The notes beneath the pieces were generated by a model, which made no database searches, was not told where the DNA came from, and saw only the letters and a list, made by a program, of their open reading frames with translations. Position numbers and translations under genes: made by a program. Positions 7,502 through 15,817 of a DNA stretch of 39,518 nt are shown one piece after another; the stretch's first letter is position 1, and each line of letters begins with the position of its first letter. This DNA is from an uncultured Treponema sp. Lineage in GTDB: Bacteria > Spirochaetota > Spirochaetia > Treponematales > Treponemataceae. The stretch lies in NCBI RefSeq assembly GCF_945873775.1, contig NZ_CAMCEC010000022.1, positions 1 through 39,518 on the forward strand, read 5' to 3'.

Positions 7502-8050
7502 CTAACCTAAAAAAACATTTCCGTTTTGGTCGATAACAATTATCGCTTTGCAGTCGGAGCATCTAAAACGTCCGCTTTTTACGGCTTTTAGTTTTTTGGA
7601 GCAGACAGGACATTCAAAAATCTTTGGGAAAGTAGAAACATTTCCGTCTTTTTCTTTTTTCAAATATTCTTCCGCTTCTTCCACGGATTCTTTCATATTG
7701 AAAACCTGGCTGAATCCCAAGAGCTGGAAAACTTCAAAAACTTTTGGCTGAACTCCTGTAAAAACAATTTCGCCGCCGTTTGATTTCGCATTTTTTTCAA
7801 TTGAAGTAAGCGAGCCGATTCCCGTTGAAGAAACGTAGGTCAAATTCTGGCAGTTAAAAACAATGTTCTTAAATCCCGCTGAAATAATTTTTGCTGTCTG
7901 CGTCTGAAAATATGCCGAATTGTATGTATCGATGTATCCGCTAAGCGTTACAAGGATAGAATTTGAGGCTCCTTCAATTTTGCTAAGGAAAATCTCGAGG
8001 CTTCCGTCTTTTTCGTCATTAAAGCCTGGAATTAAGTCGTTGTTATCCAT
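7502..8050 (-). CDS. STAS-domain anti-sigma antagonist with C-terminal zinc ribbon
   Basis: Residues about 15-125 form a STAS domain of the SpoIIAA/anti-sigma-factor-antagonist type, with the phosphorylatable serine motif SSTGIGSL. Such proteins act in partner-switching cascades controlled by serine kinases and PP2C phosphatases. After an acidic/lysine linker, residues about 145-175 contain CPVC and CSDC, a four-cysteine zinc ribbon not usual in simple antagonists. GGAG lies 9 nt before the ATG. No kinase or phosphatase partner is in the window. A TTGACA promoter precedes it. Confidence 0.85.
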   Translation of the reverse strand: MDNNDLIPGFNDEKDGSLEIFLSKIEGASNSILVTLSGYIDTYNSAYFQTQTAKIISAGFKNIVFNCQNLTYVSSTGIGSLTSIEKNAKSNGGEIVFTGVQPKVFEVFQLLGFSQVFNMKESVEEAEEYLKKEKDGNVSTFPKIFECPVCSKKLKAVKSGRFRCSDCKAIIVIDQNGNVFLG

Positions 8051-8090
8051 GTCATGCGCTCCAGAAAACAGTATTTTTAGAGATACTCAA

Positions 8091-8119
8091 ATACTATATC
8101 GAATTTCGCTAGCTGTCAA
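8091..8119 (-). promoter_or_regulatory. Promoter of STAS-trmJ unit
   Basis: On the minus strand a consensus -35 TTGACA (8114-8119) is followed after 17 nt by TAGTAT (8091-8096), 40 nt ahead of the STAS start codon. Confidence 0.6.
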
Positions 8120-8143
8120 ATTGCGTCTTGGATTTTGCCTTAA

Positions 8144-8172
8144 TTGTAAAGTTCATGTCTTTTTGGTATAAT
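8144..8172 (+). promoter_or_regulatory. Promoter of hisD-def-fmt-PASTA unit
   Basis: TTGTAA (8144-8149), a 17-nt spacer and TATAAT (8167-8172), with a TGG extended -10, form a near-ideal vegetative promoter. The expected start near 8179 leaves a leader of about 85 nt before hisD; no leader peptide rich in His codons or clear attenuator was seen in it. Confidence 0.75.
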
Positions 8173-8264
8173 TGAATCCTATTTTTAGGCTTGATTTTGA
8201 ATTGCTGTGGAATTTGACATTCAGTATTTGGAAAGCAGCTAAAAATGGAGAGGAGGCTATTTTA

Positions 8265-9578
8265 ATGATAAGAATTCAGAAAGCTGATGAAGTTGAAGAA
8301 GAGTTTTTTTGCAGCCGGAATTTCGGAGAATCCATAGAGTCAGTCCGTGATATTTTAAGAAATGTAAAGCTAAGAAAAGATGAAGCCTTGCGCGAATACA
8401 GCAAAAAATTTGATTTGGCTTCTCCACATAATTTAAAAATTCCAGAGGAAACTTTAAAAGCCGCCGCGGAAAAAATGCAGTCTGAAAATCCCAAGCTTTA
8501 TGATTCGCTGTGCTATTCCAGAGATTTGGCTGTGCGTTTTGCAAAAAAGCAAAGAGAATCTTTTGATGATTTTGAGATTGAACTTGAGCCTGGAATTTTT
8601 ACAGGCCAGAAAAATATTTCTGTTGAAAAAGCTGGGCTTTATGTTCCTGCAGGAAGATTTCCTCTTGTTTCGACTGTTGTAATGACAAGTTCTCCTGCAA
8701 TTGCTGCCGGTGTAAATGAAATTATTCTTTGCACTCCTCCGCGGAAAAATCCAGATGGAAGCGGCGATCCTTATGCTGATGAAAACATAATGGCGGCGGC
8801 TTATATCTGCGGAATAAAAGAAGTGTTTGCTTGCGGCGGTTCTCAGGCAATTGCGGCGATGGCTTTTGGAACTGAATCAATTCCTGCCGTAGATGTTATT
8901 GTAGGTCCGGGAAATAAATATGTTGCGGAAGCAAAAAGGCTTGTTTACGGAACTGTTGGAATCGACATGGTTGCAGGTCCTACAGAAGTTTTTATAATTG
9001 CTGACAAAACTGCGAATCCTGTTTGGGTTGCGGCGGATCTTTTGGCGCAGGCGGAGCATGATGTTGTGGCTCAGCCGGTAATGGCAACAGACAGCATGGA
9101 GCTTGCCGAAAAAGTTTCCAAGGAAATTGAAAAGCAGCTTGAATCTTTGCCTACAAAAGCGACTGCGGAACAAAGCATAAATACTTTTGGCCGCATAATT
9201 GTTACTGAAAATCTTGAGCAGGCGGCAGAACTTGCAAATAAAAAAGCTCCGGAGCATTTGGAGCTTGCGCTTGATGCCAGTCTTGAACGTGAAAAAATCC
9301 AGTCGCTGGTTCATAATTATGGCTCGCTTTTTATTGGACACGGAGCCGCGGAAGTTTTTGGAGATTATGCCGCTGGACTGAACCATACGTTGCCGACTTC
9401 TGGAAGCGCAAGGTTCACAGGCGGATTAAGCGTCCGTTCATTTATAAAGACTGTTACAACTTTGCGCACAGACAATACAAAATCCGGCGCAAGAAAATCT
9501 GCTGAATCTGCAGGCTACTTGGGAGATGCGGAAGGACTTGCGGCTCATGCAAAAGCGGCAAGATTAAGACTTGAATAA
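8265..9578 (+). CDS. hisD: Histidinol dehydrogenase
   Basis: HisD oxidises L-histidinol to L-histidine with two NAD+, the last two steps of histidine synthesis, using a zinc ion. With the ATG at 8265 (AGGAGG at 8251-8256, 8 nt spacing) the protein is 437 residues, the normal length; a longer open frame upstream lacks a ribosome site and should not be used. Signatures include KAGLYVPAG, the IDMVAGPTEV region, AEHD as metal or catalytic region, and GDYAAGLNHTLPTSGSARF. No other his genes are nearby, so hisD is separated from the rest of the pathway and leads a unit with def, fmt and the PASTA gene. Confidence 0.96.
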   Translation: MIRIQKADEVEEEFFCSRNFGESIESVRDILRNVKLRKDEALREYSKKFDLASPHNLKIPEETLKAAAEKMQSENPKLYDSLCYSRDLAVRFAKKQRESFDDFEIELEPGIFTGQKNISVEKAGLYVPAGRFPLVSTVVMTSSPAIAAGVNEIILCTPPRKNPDGSGDPYADENIMAAAYICGIKEVFACGGSQAIAAMAFGTESIPAVDVIVGPGNKYVAEAKRLVYGTVGIDMVAGPTEVFIIADKTANPVWVAADLLAQAEHDVVAQPVMATDSMELAEKVSKEIEKQLESLPTKATAEQSINTFGRIIVTENLEQAAELANKKAPEHLELALDASLEREKIQSLVHNYGSLFIGHGAAEVFGDYAAGLNHTLPTSGSARFTGGLSVRSFIKTVTTLRTDNTKSGARKSAESAGYLGDAEGLAAHAKAARLRLE

Positions 9579-9600
9579 AAAACTTTAAGGCTGGAAAAAA

Positions 9601-10179
9601 ATGCGAATATGTAAACTTGGCGAAGATGTTTTACGGCAGAAATGTGTTCCCGTTGAATCTAATGAGATAAACGATGAATTGCGCGCGACCCTAAATGAAA
9701 TGTTTGAAACAATGATTAGCGCGGATGGCGTTGGTCTTGCTGCTCCTCAAGTTGGAATTTCAAAAAGATTTTTTGTAGTTATTTCGGATGATAATGTGCG
9801 CCGTGTTTTTATCAATCCTGAAATTATAAAAACTTCTGCGGAAAATTCTGAATATGAAGAAGGATGCCTTTCTCTTCCGGGCGTGTCTGAAAAGATTGTC
9901 CGCCCTGTAAAAATTTCTGTCAGCGCAATTGACGAAAATGGAAAACGTTTTGTTCTTGATGATGCCGATGGACTTCTTGCAAGAATTATTCAGCATGAAA
10001 ATGACCATTTGGACGGAATCCTTTACATTGACAGAGGCGATGAGGAATTTAAAAACAAAACCGTAGAGCTTTTTAAGAAAAAGGCAGAACGCGCCCAGAA
10101 AAAACTTGCAGAAAAAGAAGCAAAAAAACGCAGCCTGGAAGCAAAACTTGCGGCTAAAAATGCAAATAAAGGAAAATAA
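9601..10179 (+). CDS. def: Peptide deformylase
   Basis: This metalloenzyme removes the formyl group from nascent protein N-termini. All three signatures are present: GVGLAAPQ near 43-50, EEGCLSLP near 87-94 (metal-binding Cys) and QHENDHLDG near 130-138 (two metal-binding His and the catalytic Glu). The 192 residues exceed the usual ~165-170 because of a Lys/Ala-rich, probably helical C-terminal tail of about 35 residues. The stop is directly followed by the fmt start, the classic def-fmt coupling. Confidence 0.97.
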   Translation: MRICKLGEDVLRQKCVPVESNEINDELRATLNEMFETMISADGVGLAAPQVGISKRFFVVISDDNVRRVFINPEIIKTSAENSEYEEGCLSLPGVSEKIVRPVKISVSAIDENGKRFVLDDADGLLARIIQHENDHLDGILYIDRGDEEFKNKTVELFKKKAERAQKKLAEKEAKKRSLEAKLAAKNANKGK

Positions 10180-11193
10180 ATGCTGAAAGTTTTGTTTGGC
10201 GGAAGTCCGGCTTGTGCGGCAAAAGCACTGGAGCTTATTTTAAAAGACAGCGCAATGTCAAATTCAGTGCCGGAAGAAGAATATAAAATTGTCGGGGTTC
10301 TTACAAATCCGCCGTCTGCGCAAGGAAGGCACAAGGAGCTTATTCCTACAGAAGTTGAGCAGTACACGCTTATTTGGAACCGGGCAAGAAATGACAATGT
10401 CGCAATTTTTTCTCCAGAACATATAAAGCAGGCAGAACGCGAGCAAATCGCAAGCCTTGAGCCGGATATTTTTGTCTGCTTTGCTTATGGACATATTCTT
10501 GGCCCTAAGTTTTTTTCTTTGTTTAAATTCGGTGGAATAAATCTTCATCCGTCCTTGCTTCCAAAATACCGGGGTGCAACACCTGTTAATGCTGCGATTT
10601 TGAATTGTGATGATGAAACCGGCTTTTCAATACAAAAGATGGCTTTGGGCATGGATGAAGGAGACATTTTATATCAGCAGAAAGAACGCCTGACTGGAAC
10701 AGAAACAGCGGAGCAGGTTTTAAAGAACAGCGCGCTTTACGGCGGAATGAATATAACACAAATTTTGCGCAAGATTGCAAAAACAGGAAAGCTTCCGGAT
10801 TCATTTCCGCAGGAAGGAAAAGCTTCTTATTGCTCTATAATTAAAAAGGAAGACGGAAAAATAAACTGGAACAACAGTGCGGAAAAAATCGATGCGCAGA
10901 TAAGAGCTTATACGCCTTGGCCGGGCTGCTTTACAACTTCTGGAAATCTTCAGCTTAGGATTTTAAAGGCGCGGGCAGCAAGCAAAGTTGCGGCTCAAGA
11001 TCCTTCAATTGTAAAAAACACTTCGGCAGTTCCCGGCACAGTGCTTGAATACAATAAACAAAGAGGAATTCTTATTCAGACAGGAAGCGGAGTTTTGATT
11101 GCTACAGAGCTTCAGTGGCAGGCAAAAAAAGCCATGGACTATAAATCTTTTATGAACGGAGCCAGAAATTTTATAGGCACTGTTTTGGAGTAA
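10180..11193 (+). CDS. fmt: Methionyl-tRNA formyltransferase
   Basis: Fmt formylates initiator Met-tRNA using 10-formyl-tetrahydrofolate. The 337-residue protein has the N-terminal formyltransferase fold with GGINLHPSLLPKYRGATP near 120-137 (catalytic Asn and His) and an insert between the first strand and helix (SMSNSVPEEE), followed by the C-terminal OB-like tRNA-binding domain beginning near KINWNNSAEKI. It abuts def with no gap. The PASTA gene begins after three bases. Confidence 0.96.
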   Translation: MLKVLFGGSPACAAKALELILKDSAMSNSVPEEEYKIVGVLTNPPSAQGRHKELIPTEVEQYTLIWNRARNDNVAIFSPEHIKQAEREQIASLEPDIFVCFAYGHILGPKFFSLFKFGGINLHPSLLPKYRGATPVNAAILNCDDETGFSIQKMALGMDEGDILYQQKERLTGTETAEQVLKNSALYGGMNITQILRKIAKTGKLPDSFPQEGKASYCSIIKKEDGKINWNNSAEKIDAQIRAYTPWPGCFTTSGNLQLRILKARAASKVAAQDPSIVKNTSAVPGTVLEYNKQRGILIQTGSGVLIATELQWQAKKAMDYKSFMNGARNFIGTVLE

Positions 11194-11196
11194 ACT

Positions 11197-12228
11197 ATGA
11201 ACAAAAATAAATTCAAGGACATTCTTCAAAAAGCGAGAGTTCAATTTAACGGCCGGCTTGACGATTTAAGGAACGGCGGAAAAACTGTTGTTATAACCGT
11301 GCTTCTTGCTTTTATTATAATGACGGCTTCTTGTCTTGCTGTTTTTTTTATGTCGGTTCAGGGCGCGGAAAAAGTTCTTGTGCCCGATGTTACAGGAAAA
11401 AGCCTTACAGACGCGCTTTTGGAGCTTCAGGCGAAAGAGCTTTATCCAAAAATTCTTCTTAAATATTCGGAGCTTCCTGGCGACAAAGGAACTATTCTTG
11501 AGCAGAATCCAGTTTCCGGGGCGATTGTAAAAGCCTACCGCAGAGTGAATTTGACTGTAAGCCGCGGAATTCCAATTGATTATATTGAAGATTATTCTGG
11601 AAAAAATGTGGATGAAGTTTTGAATACATTGGAACTTTTGTTCAGTGGAGACGATTCTCTTGTGCAGCTTCCGCCTCCAGTTTATAAAAAAAGCGAGCTT
11701 CCAGCCGGAACAATTCTTGCGCAATATCCAGAAGCCGGAACTCCAGTTTCAGAAAAAATCAAGCTTCAGTTTGTTGTAAGCAGCGGAACAGAAATTCCAA
11801 AGACAGAAGTTCCTAATATTGAAGGTCTTTCTATAAAGCAGCTTCTTTCAAAACTTGGAGAATATAAAGTTGTTTTTGATTTTGAAGTTGAAGAAGATCC
11901 AAAAAGTCCTGTAGACGGAATTATTTATAGCGAGGAAAATCTTTCAAATCAGGTAGAAGTTTTTTCAAGAGTAAAGGCAACGTTAAAAGTTCAACCTGTA
12001 TCTGAAAAATCTAAAACGGCGCAAGGAATTTTTTCTGCGGAGCTTCCAGAATATCCGTATCCTGTTCCTGTAAAACTTGACTCTCAAGATCAGAACGGAA
12101 AGCTTGTTACGTTAGCTGAATTCTGCCATCTCGGAAAACATTTTACAGTTCCTTACGATGTAAAGAAAAATACAACACTGATTTTATATGTTCTTGATGA
12201 AGAATACGCAAAAGTTGTTGTGGAATAA
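11197..12228 (+). CDS. Membrane-anchored PASTA-repeat protein
   Basis: This 343-residue protein has a short basic cytoplasmic N-terminus, one membrane helix near residues 29-53, and three PASTA repeats (near 60-128, 130-200 and 200-268, the first starting VLVPDVTGKSLTDALLELQ). A distinct C-terminal domain of about 75 residues is not recognised. PASTA repeats bind muropeptides or beta-lactam-like ligands in penicillin-binding proteins and Ser/Thr kinases. Here neither a kinase nor a transpeptidase domain is attached. It may scaffold or sense peptidoglycan in the periplasm. It is translationally close to fmt and ends the unit at a strong terminator. Confidence 0.88.
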   Translation: MNKNKFKDILQKARVQFNGRLDDLRNGGKTVVITVLLAFIIMTASCLAVFFMSVQGAEKVLVPDVTGKSLTDALLELQAKELYPKILLKYSELPGDKGTILEQNPVSGAIVKAYRRVNLTVSRGIPIDYIEDYSGKNVDEVLNTLELLFSGDDSLVQLPPPVYKKSELPAGTILAQYPEAGTPVSEKIKLQFVVSSGTEIPKTEVPNIEGLSIKQLLSKLGEYKVVFDFEVEEDPKSPVDGIIYSEENLSNQVEVFSRVKATLKVQPVSEKSKTAQGIFSAELPEYPYPVPVKLDSQDQNGKLVTLAEFCHLGKHFTVPYDVKKNTTLILYVLDEEYAKVVVE

Positions 12229-12243
12229 AATGTATTTTTAGAA

Positions 12244-12276
12244 TAAAAAAGGTTGCCATTGATGGCAGCCTTTTTT
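12244..12276. terminator. Bidirectional terminator between PASTA gene and ackA
   Basis: The stem GGTTGCCA (12251-12258) with TGGCAGCC (12263-12270), one G-U pair, is preceded by A7 and followed by T6. It can serve both the plus-strand PASTA gene and the minus-strand ackA. Confidence 0.85.
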
Positions 12277-12297
12277 GTCAACTTTTACTTTTTAAGT

Positions 12298-13644
12298 TTA
12301 TTTCTTTGGAGGACGTGCGATTACTTTTGCAATATTCGGGCGTTTTACGAGGTCGCCTTTAAGTCCTTCTTCACGTGCTTTGTTTACGTAGTCTGGCGAC
12401 TGGAAGCTGTAAGTGAAGTTTGTGTGAACATCGTAAGTTCCCTGCATAAGAGCAAAAGCATCTTCTGTCATAACAAGCTCTTCGTCTGTTGGAATTACAA
12501 AAATCTTTGTCTTGCTGTCATCTGCGGAAATACAAGTTTCTGCGTTTCCTGTAAATGACCATTCATTTTTCTGCGCGTCGATTTTGATTCCGTAGTTTTC
12601 AAGTCCGCTCAAGGATTTTCCGCGTGTGATAGGTCCGCGCTCTCCAACTCCGGCGGTAAATACTATTGCGTCAACGTGTCCGAGTTCTGCCATGTATGCG
12701 CCTACATATTTTTTTATGCGCAACGCTTCCATTTCAATGCAAAGCTGGCAGAGTTTGTCTCCGTTTGCTGCGGCAATTTCAATGTCGCGGCGGTCAGAAT
12801 ATTTTTCCGTGATTCCAAGACAGCCTGATTTTTTGTTCAAGGCTTTGTCCATTTCGTCAGCGGACATTCCTGTTTTGCGCATGATGTAGAATGGAAGAGC
12901 CGGATCAACGTCTCCGCTTCTTGTTCCCATTACAAGGCCTTCAAGCGGTGTTATTCCCATTGAAGTGTCATAGCACTGTCCATTTTTTACGGCGCACATT
13001 GAAGAGCCATTTCCGATGTGGCAGATTATAAGGTTTGTGTCCTTTGGCTCTTTTCCGAGAAGAACGGCTGCTCTTTTTGCAGTGTAAAGGAAAGATGTTC
13101 CGTGGAAACCGTAGCGGCGTGCGGCATACTTTGTGTACCATTCACGTGGAACTGCATACATAAAAGTTTCTTCTGGCATTGTCTGATGCCATGCTGTGTC
13201 CATTACAGCGCAATGCGGAACGTTTGGCATTACTTTTTGCGCGGCTTCAATTCCCATTATATTTGCCGGCATGTGCAAAGGTCCAAGGTCAACAACTGAA
13301 CGGAATGTTTCAAGAACTTCTGGAGTTATAAGAACAGATTTTGTGAATTTGTCTCCGCCGTGAAGAACTCTGTGTCCTACTGCTTTTATTACAGACATAT
13401 CAGGAATAACTCCGATTTCTTTGTCTGTGATTGTATTCAAAATAAGCTCGATTGCTTCCTTGTGTGTAGGGCAGGCGCTTTTGATTTCTGTCTTGTTTCC
13501 TTTTGCCTTGTGTGTGATACATGAGCCTTCAATTCCAATGCGCTCAACTACACCGTTTGCTAGAACTTCCTTGTTGTCCCAGTCATAAACTTGGTATTTT
13601 GCGGAAGAAGATCCGCAGTTCAATGTAAGAATTACCATAGCCAT
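12298..13644 (-). CDS. ackA: Acetate kinase
   Basis: AckA converts acetyl phosphate and ADP to acetate and ATP, the energy-yielding last step of acetate fermentation. The 448-residue sequence shows the acetokinase start [24 protein letters not shown] near 107-114, the [15 protein letters not shown] phosphate loop, [10 protein letters not shown] and [10 protein letters not shown]. It is about 45 residues longer than typical, mainly at the C-terminus beyond the usual end. No pta lies next to it. Its own promoter is at 13677-13705. Confidence 0.97.
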   Translation of the reverse strand: MAMVILTLNCGSSSAKYQVYDWDNKEVLANGVVERIGIEGSCITHKAKGNKTEIKSACPTHKEAIELILNTITDKEIGVIPDMSVIKAVGHRVLHGGDKFTKSVLITPEVLETFRSVVDLGPLHMPANIMGIEAAQKVMPNVPHCAVMDTAWHQTMPEETFMYAVPREWYTKYAARRYGFHGTSFLYTAKRAAVLLGKEPKDTNLIICHIGNGSSMCAVKNGQCYDTSMGITPLEGLVMGTRSGDVDPALPFYIMRKTGMSADEMDKALNKKSGCLGITEKYSDRRDIEIAAANGDKLCQLCIEMEALRIKKYVGAYMAELGHVDAIVFTAGVGERGPITRGKSLSGLENYGIKIDAQKNEWSFTGNAETCISADDSKTKIFVIPTDEELVMTEDAFALMQGTYDVHTNFTYSFQSPDYVNKAREEGLKGDLVKRPNIAKVIARPPKK

Positions 13645-13676
13645 AAAATGCCTCTAAATAAAAATAATACCAAATC

Positions 13677-13705
13677 ATTATATTAACATGGAAAAAAAAT
13701 TTCAA
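13677..13705 (-). promoter_or_regulatory. ackA promoter
   Basis: On the minus strand TTGAAA (13700-13705), a 17-nt spacer and a perfect TATAAT (13677-13682) lie 32 nt ahead of the ackA start, with AGAGG as ribosome site. Confidence 0.75.
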
Positions 13706-13756
13706 CTTTGAAAAATCGTAATAAAATACGCAATAGCATTTGGTTTGTCTTTGCGT

Positions 13757-13762
13757 TATAAT
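13757..13762 (+). promoter_or_regulatory. -10 element of aminopeptidase gene
   Basis: A perfect TATAAT; the -35 region at 17 nt (TAGCAT) is poor. A start near 13769 leaves a ~24-nt leader containing GGGAGA, which favours ATG 13793 over the in-frame ATG at 13781. Confidence 0.55.
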
Positions 13763-13792
13763 TTTGGGCGTTTGGAATTTATGGGAGAAAAT

Positions 13793-14896
13793 ATGAATTT
13801 GTTTGGAAAAAAAGAAAAAACTCCGGCGCAGACTGTGATAGAAGATGTCTGCAAAATAAAAAAAGGCGAAAAAGTTTTAGTGATTGCAAACCCGGAAACA
13901 AGCGTTATTGCGCAGAATTTATTTACCGCAGCCCTTGATTCTGGCGCAAAGCCAACGCTTATTTATCAGACTAAAAAAACTTCCGCGGATTTTGCAGAAG
14001 AAACTGTTGTGGGCGCAATAAAATCAGAGCCGGATGTAATTTTTTCAATTTCTGAAATAAAGCTTGGAAAAGACGAAAAGGCGATTGCTTCTCCTTATAA
14101 AGCTGCGGACGGAAAACTTTACGACAACACTTTTGACTGGCTGCTTTCTGAAAAAAAATCAATCCGTGCGGTATGGACTCCGGGACTTACTGAAGATATG
14201 TTCAACAGAACTGTGAATATTGACTACAAACTGCTTGGCGAACGCTGCAAAAAACTTTGCGAAAAATACGAAAATGCTGTTTCAGTTCATGTTATGTCTC
14301 CTGGCGGAACGGACATTGTTGTTGGATTAAAAGGACGAAAAGGCATGGTTGACGACGGAGATTTCAGCAAGCCTGGAAGCGGCGGAAACATTCCTGCCGG
14401 CGAAACTTTTATAAGTCCTGTCGTTGGAACTTGCGAAGGAACTATTGTTTTTGACGGAAGCATGACATTCAGCGACGGAGATTCAATTTTAAAAACTCCG
14501 ATTTGCGTAAAAGTTGAAAAAGGCTTTGTTTCAGAAGTTACTGGCGGCGAAGAAGCAAAGCGGCTTTTAAAGGATATTCAGCAGGCGGAAAAAGATGCGG
14601 TTTCTATGGAAAGTTCCGGAAAGCTTCCAAAAGGACAAGGTGAAATTTATGCGAAAAACGCAAGAAATATCGGGGAGCTTGGAATCGGCTTGAATCCTGC
14701 CGCTGGAATTACTGGAAATATGCTTGAAGATGAAAAGGCTTTTAGAACCTGCCATTTTGCAATCGGAGAAAATTATGACGGAGATGCGCCTTCTTTGATT
14801 CACTTTGACGGAGTTGTAAAAGAGCCTACTATTGTTATCAAGTATGAAGACGGAACAGAATTTGCAGTTCTCAAAAACGGAGAACTGCAAATTTAA
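13793..14896 (+). CDS. Aminopeptidase, M29-like
   Basis: This cytoplasmic metallo-aminopeptidase resembles the AmpS/M29 (thermophilic aminopeptidase) group. The 367-residue protein carries the C-terminal metal-site pattern expected: PAGETFISP (Glu ligand), ARNIGELGIGLNPAAG (Glu), CHFAIGENYDGDAPSLIHFDGV (His, and Asp near the end). The N-terminal half is an alpha/beta domain starting KKGEKVLVIANPET. No signal peptide is present. It is a monocistronic plus-strand gene ending 5 bp before the tail of the ABC ATPase gene on the other strand. Confidence 0.85.
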   Translation: MNLFGKKEKTPAQTVIEDVCKIKKGEKVLVIANPETSVIAQNLFTAALDSGAKPTLIYQTKKTSADFAEETVVGAIKSEPDVIFSISEIKLGKDEKAIASPYKAADGKLYDNTFDWLLSEKKSIRAVWTPGLTEDMFNRTVNIDYKLLGERCKKLCEKYENAVSVHVMSPGGTDIVVGLKGRKGMVDDGDFSKPGSGGNIPAGETFISPVVGTCEGTIVFDGSMTFSDGDSILKTPICVKVEKGFVSEVTGGEEAKRLLKDIQQAEKDAVSMESSGKLPKGQGEIYAKNARNIGELGIGLNPAAGITGNMLEDEKAFRTCHFAIGENYDGDAPSLIHFDGVVKEPTIVIKYEDGTEFAVLKNGELQI

Positions 14897-14901
14897 AATT
14901 T

Positions 14902-15744
14902 TTATTTTGCCTTTGGAGACATGGCTTCGGATTGCTGCGAAAGAAATTCTCTTGTCATGTCTTCGTTGTGCTTGAGCATTGCTGCAGGAATTCCGTAGGC
15001 TTTTTCAAGATCATCATTTGTCATAACTTCTTCTGGAGTTCCATAAGACATATCTTTGTTCGGGCAGATTAAGAGAACTTTTTCTGCATATTTGCGTGAA
15101 AGGTCAAGCTCGTGCATTGAAATAAACATCGGAGTTTTTGTTGCTTCTGAATATTCACGCAAGTATTCAAGCGCGGAATTTTTCTGGCGGTCTTCCATTG
15201 CAAAAAGCGGCTCGTCCATGAAAATTCCCGCGCTTCCGTAGAGCAAGCTGAATGCCAAAAGAACACGCTGGTTTTCTCCTTTGCTGATTTCTGTAAGTCC
15301 GTGGTTCATAACAGAAGAAAGTTCAAATTTATCCACAACTTCGCTGAACAAATCTTCTGATTTAATTCCTTTTGCGTTTGCCTTTAGCGCGCCGTTTTTA
15401 TAAACAAAGGAAAGCAGATTTTCAACTTTTTCGTTGCTTTCAAATTCCATGTTTTGATAAATTACAGAAGCTAGAAGATTCCGTTTTTCTTCATCGAGGC
15501 TTGCAATGTCCTGGCCTAAAAGTTTTACTTTTCCTTGTGAAGGGATGAGCCTTCCGCTGGCAAGAAGCATGAGCGTTGATTTTCCGCAGCCGTTCGGCCC
15601 GATTATGCTTGTGAATGCTCCGGGAAATCCTCCTGAAAAATGCTCAAAAACTGGAGAAGGAACAATCTGTTTTCCGTTTTCGTCAAGGTCGCCTTCAACT
15701 GGCGGATATGAAAAAGAAACGTTTTCAAAATCAATAAAATTCAT
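14902..15744 (-). CDS. Lone ABC-transporter ATP-binding protein
   Basis: This 280-residue ATPase resembles FecE/ZnuC-type cytoplasmic subunits. Walker A GPNGCGKST, Q-loop VIYQN, Walker B AGIFMDEP and the switch histidine ISMHELD are intact. The signature motif is altered from LSGGQ to ISKGE (ISKGENQRVLL), a change at the site that clamps the partner ATP. A 20-residue insert near the start (GDLDENGKQIVPS) and a polar C-terminal tail are unusual. No permease or binding protein is adjacent, so the partner and substrate are unknown. Confidence 0.85.
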   Translation of the reverse strand: MNFIDFENVSFSYPPVEGDLDENGKQIVPSPVFEHFSGGFPGAFTSIIGPNGCGKSTLMLLASGRLIPSQGKVKLLGQDIASLDEEKRNLLASVIYQNMEFESNEKVENLLSFVYKNGALKANAKGIKSEDLFSEVVDKFELSSVMNHGLTEISKGENQRVLLAFSLLYGSAGIFMDEPLFAMEDRQKNSALEYLREYSEATKTPMFISMHELDLSRKYAEKVLLICPNKDMSYGTPEEVMTNDDLEKAYGIPAAMLKHNEDMTREFLSQQSEAMSPKAK

Positions 15745-15803
15745 GCGTCTAGGTTATTGCAATTTTGAAGAAAATGCAATGTAGAAATTTATCTATGACT
15801 GTG

Positions 15804-15810
15804 TTAAAAT
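15804..15810 (+). promoter_or_regulatory. -10-like element directly ahead of the GH95-like start
   Basis: TTAAAAT ends 7 nt before the ATG at 15818. No ribosome site is visible. Transcription would begin at or next to the start codon, giving a leaderless mRNA. The -35 region is poor. Confidence 0.4.
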
Positions 15811-15817
15811 CGTTTGC

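Noticed and set aside
8172..8264. N-terminal extension of HisD
   Set aside because: It would start at the -10 box, has no ribosome site and exceeds the family length; ATG 8265 has AGGAGG at ideal spacing.
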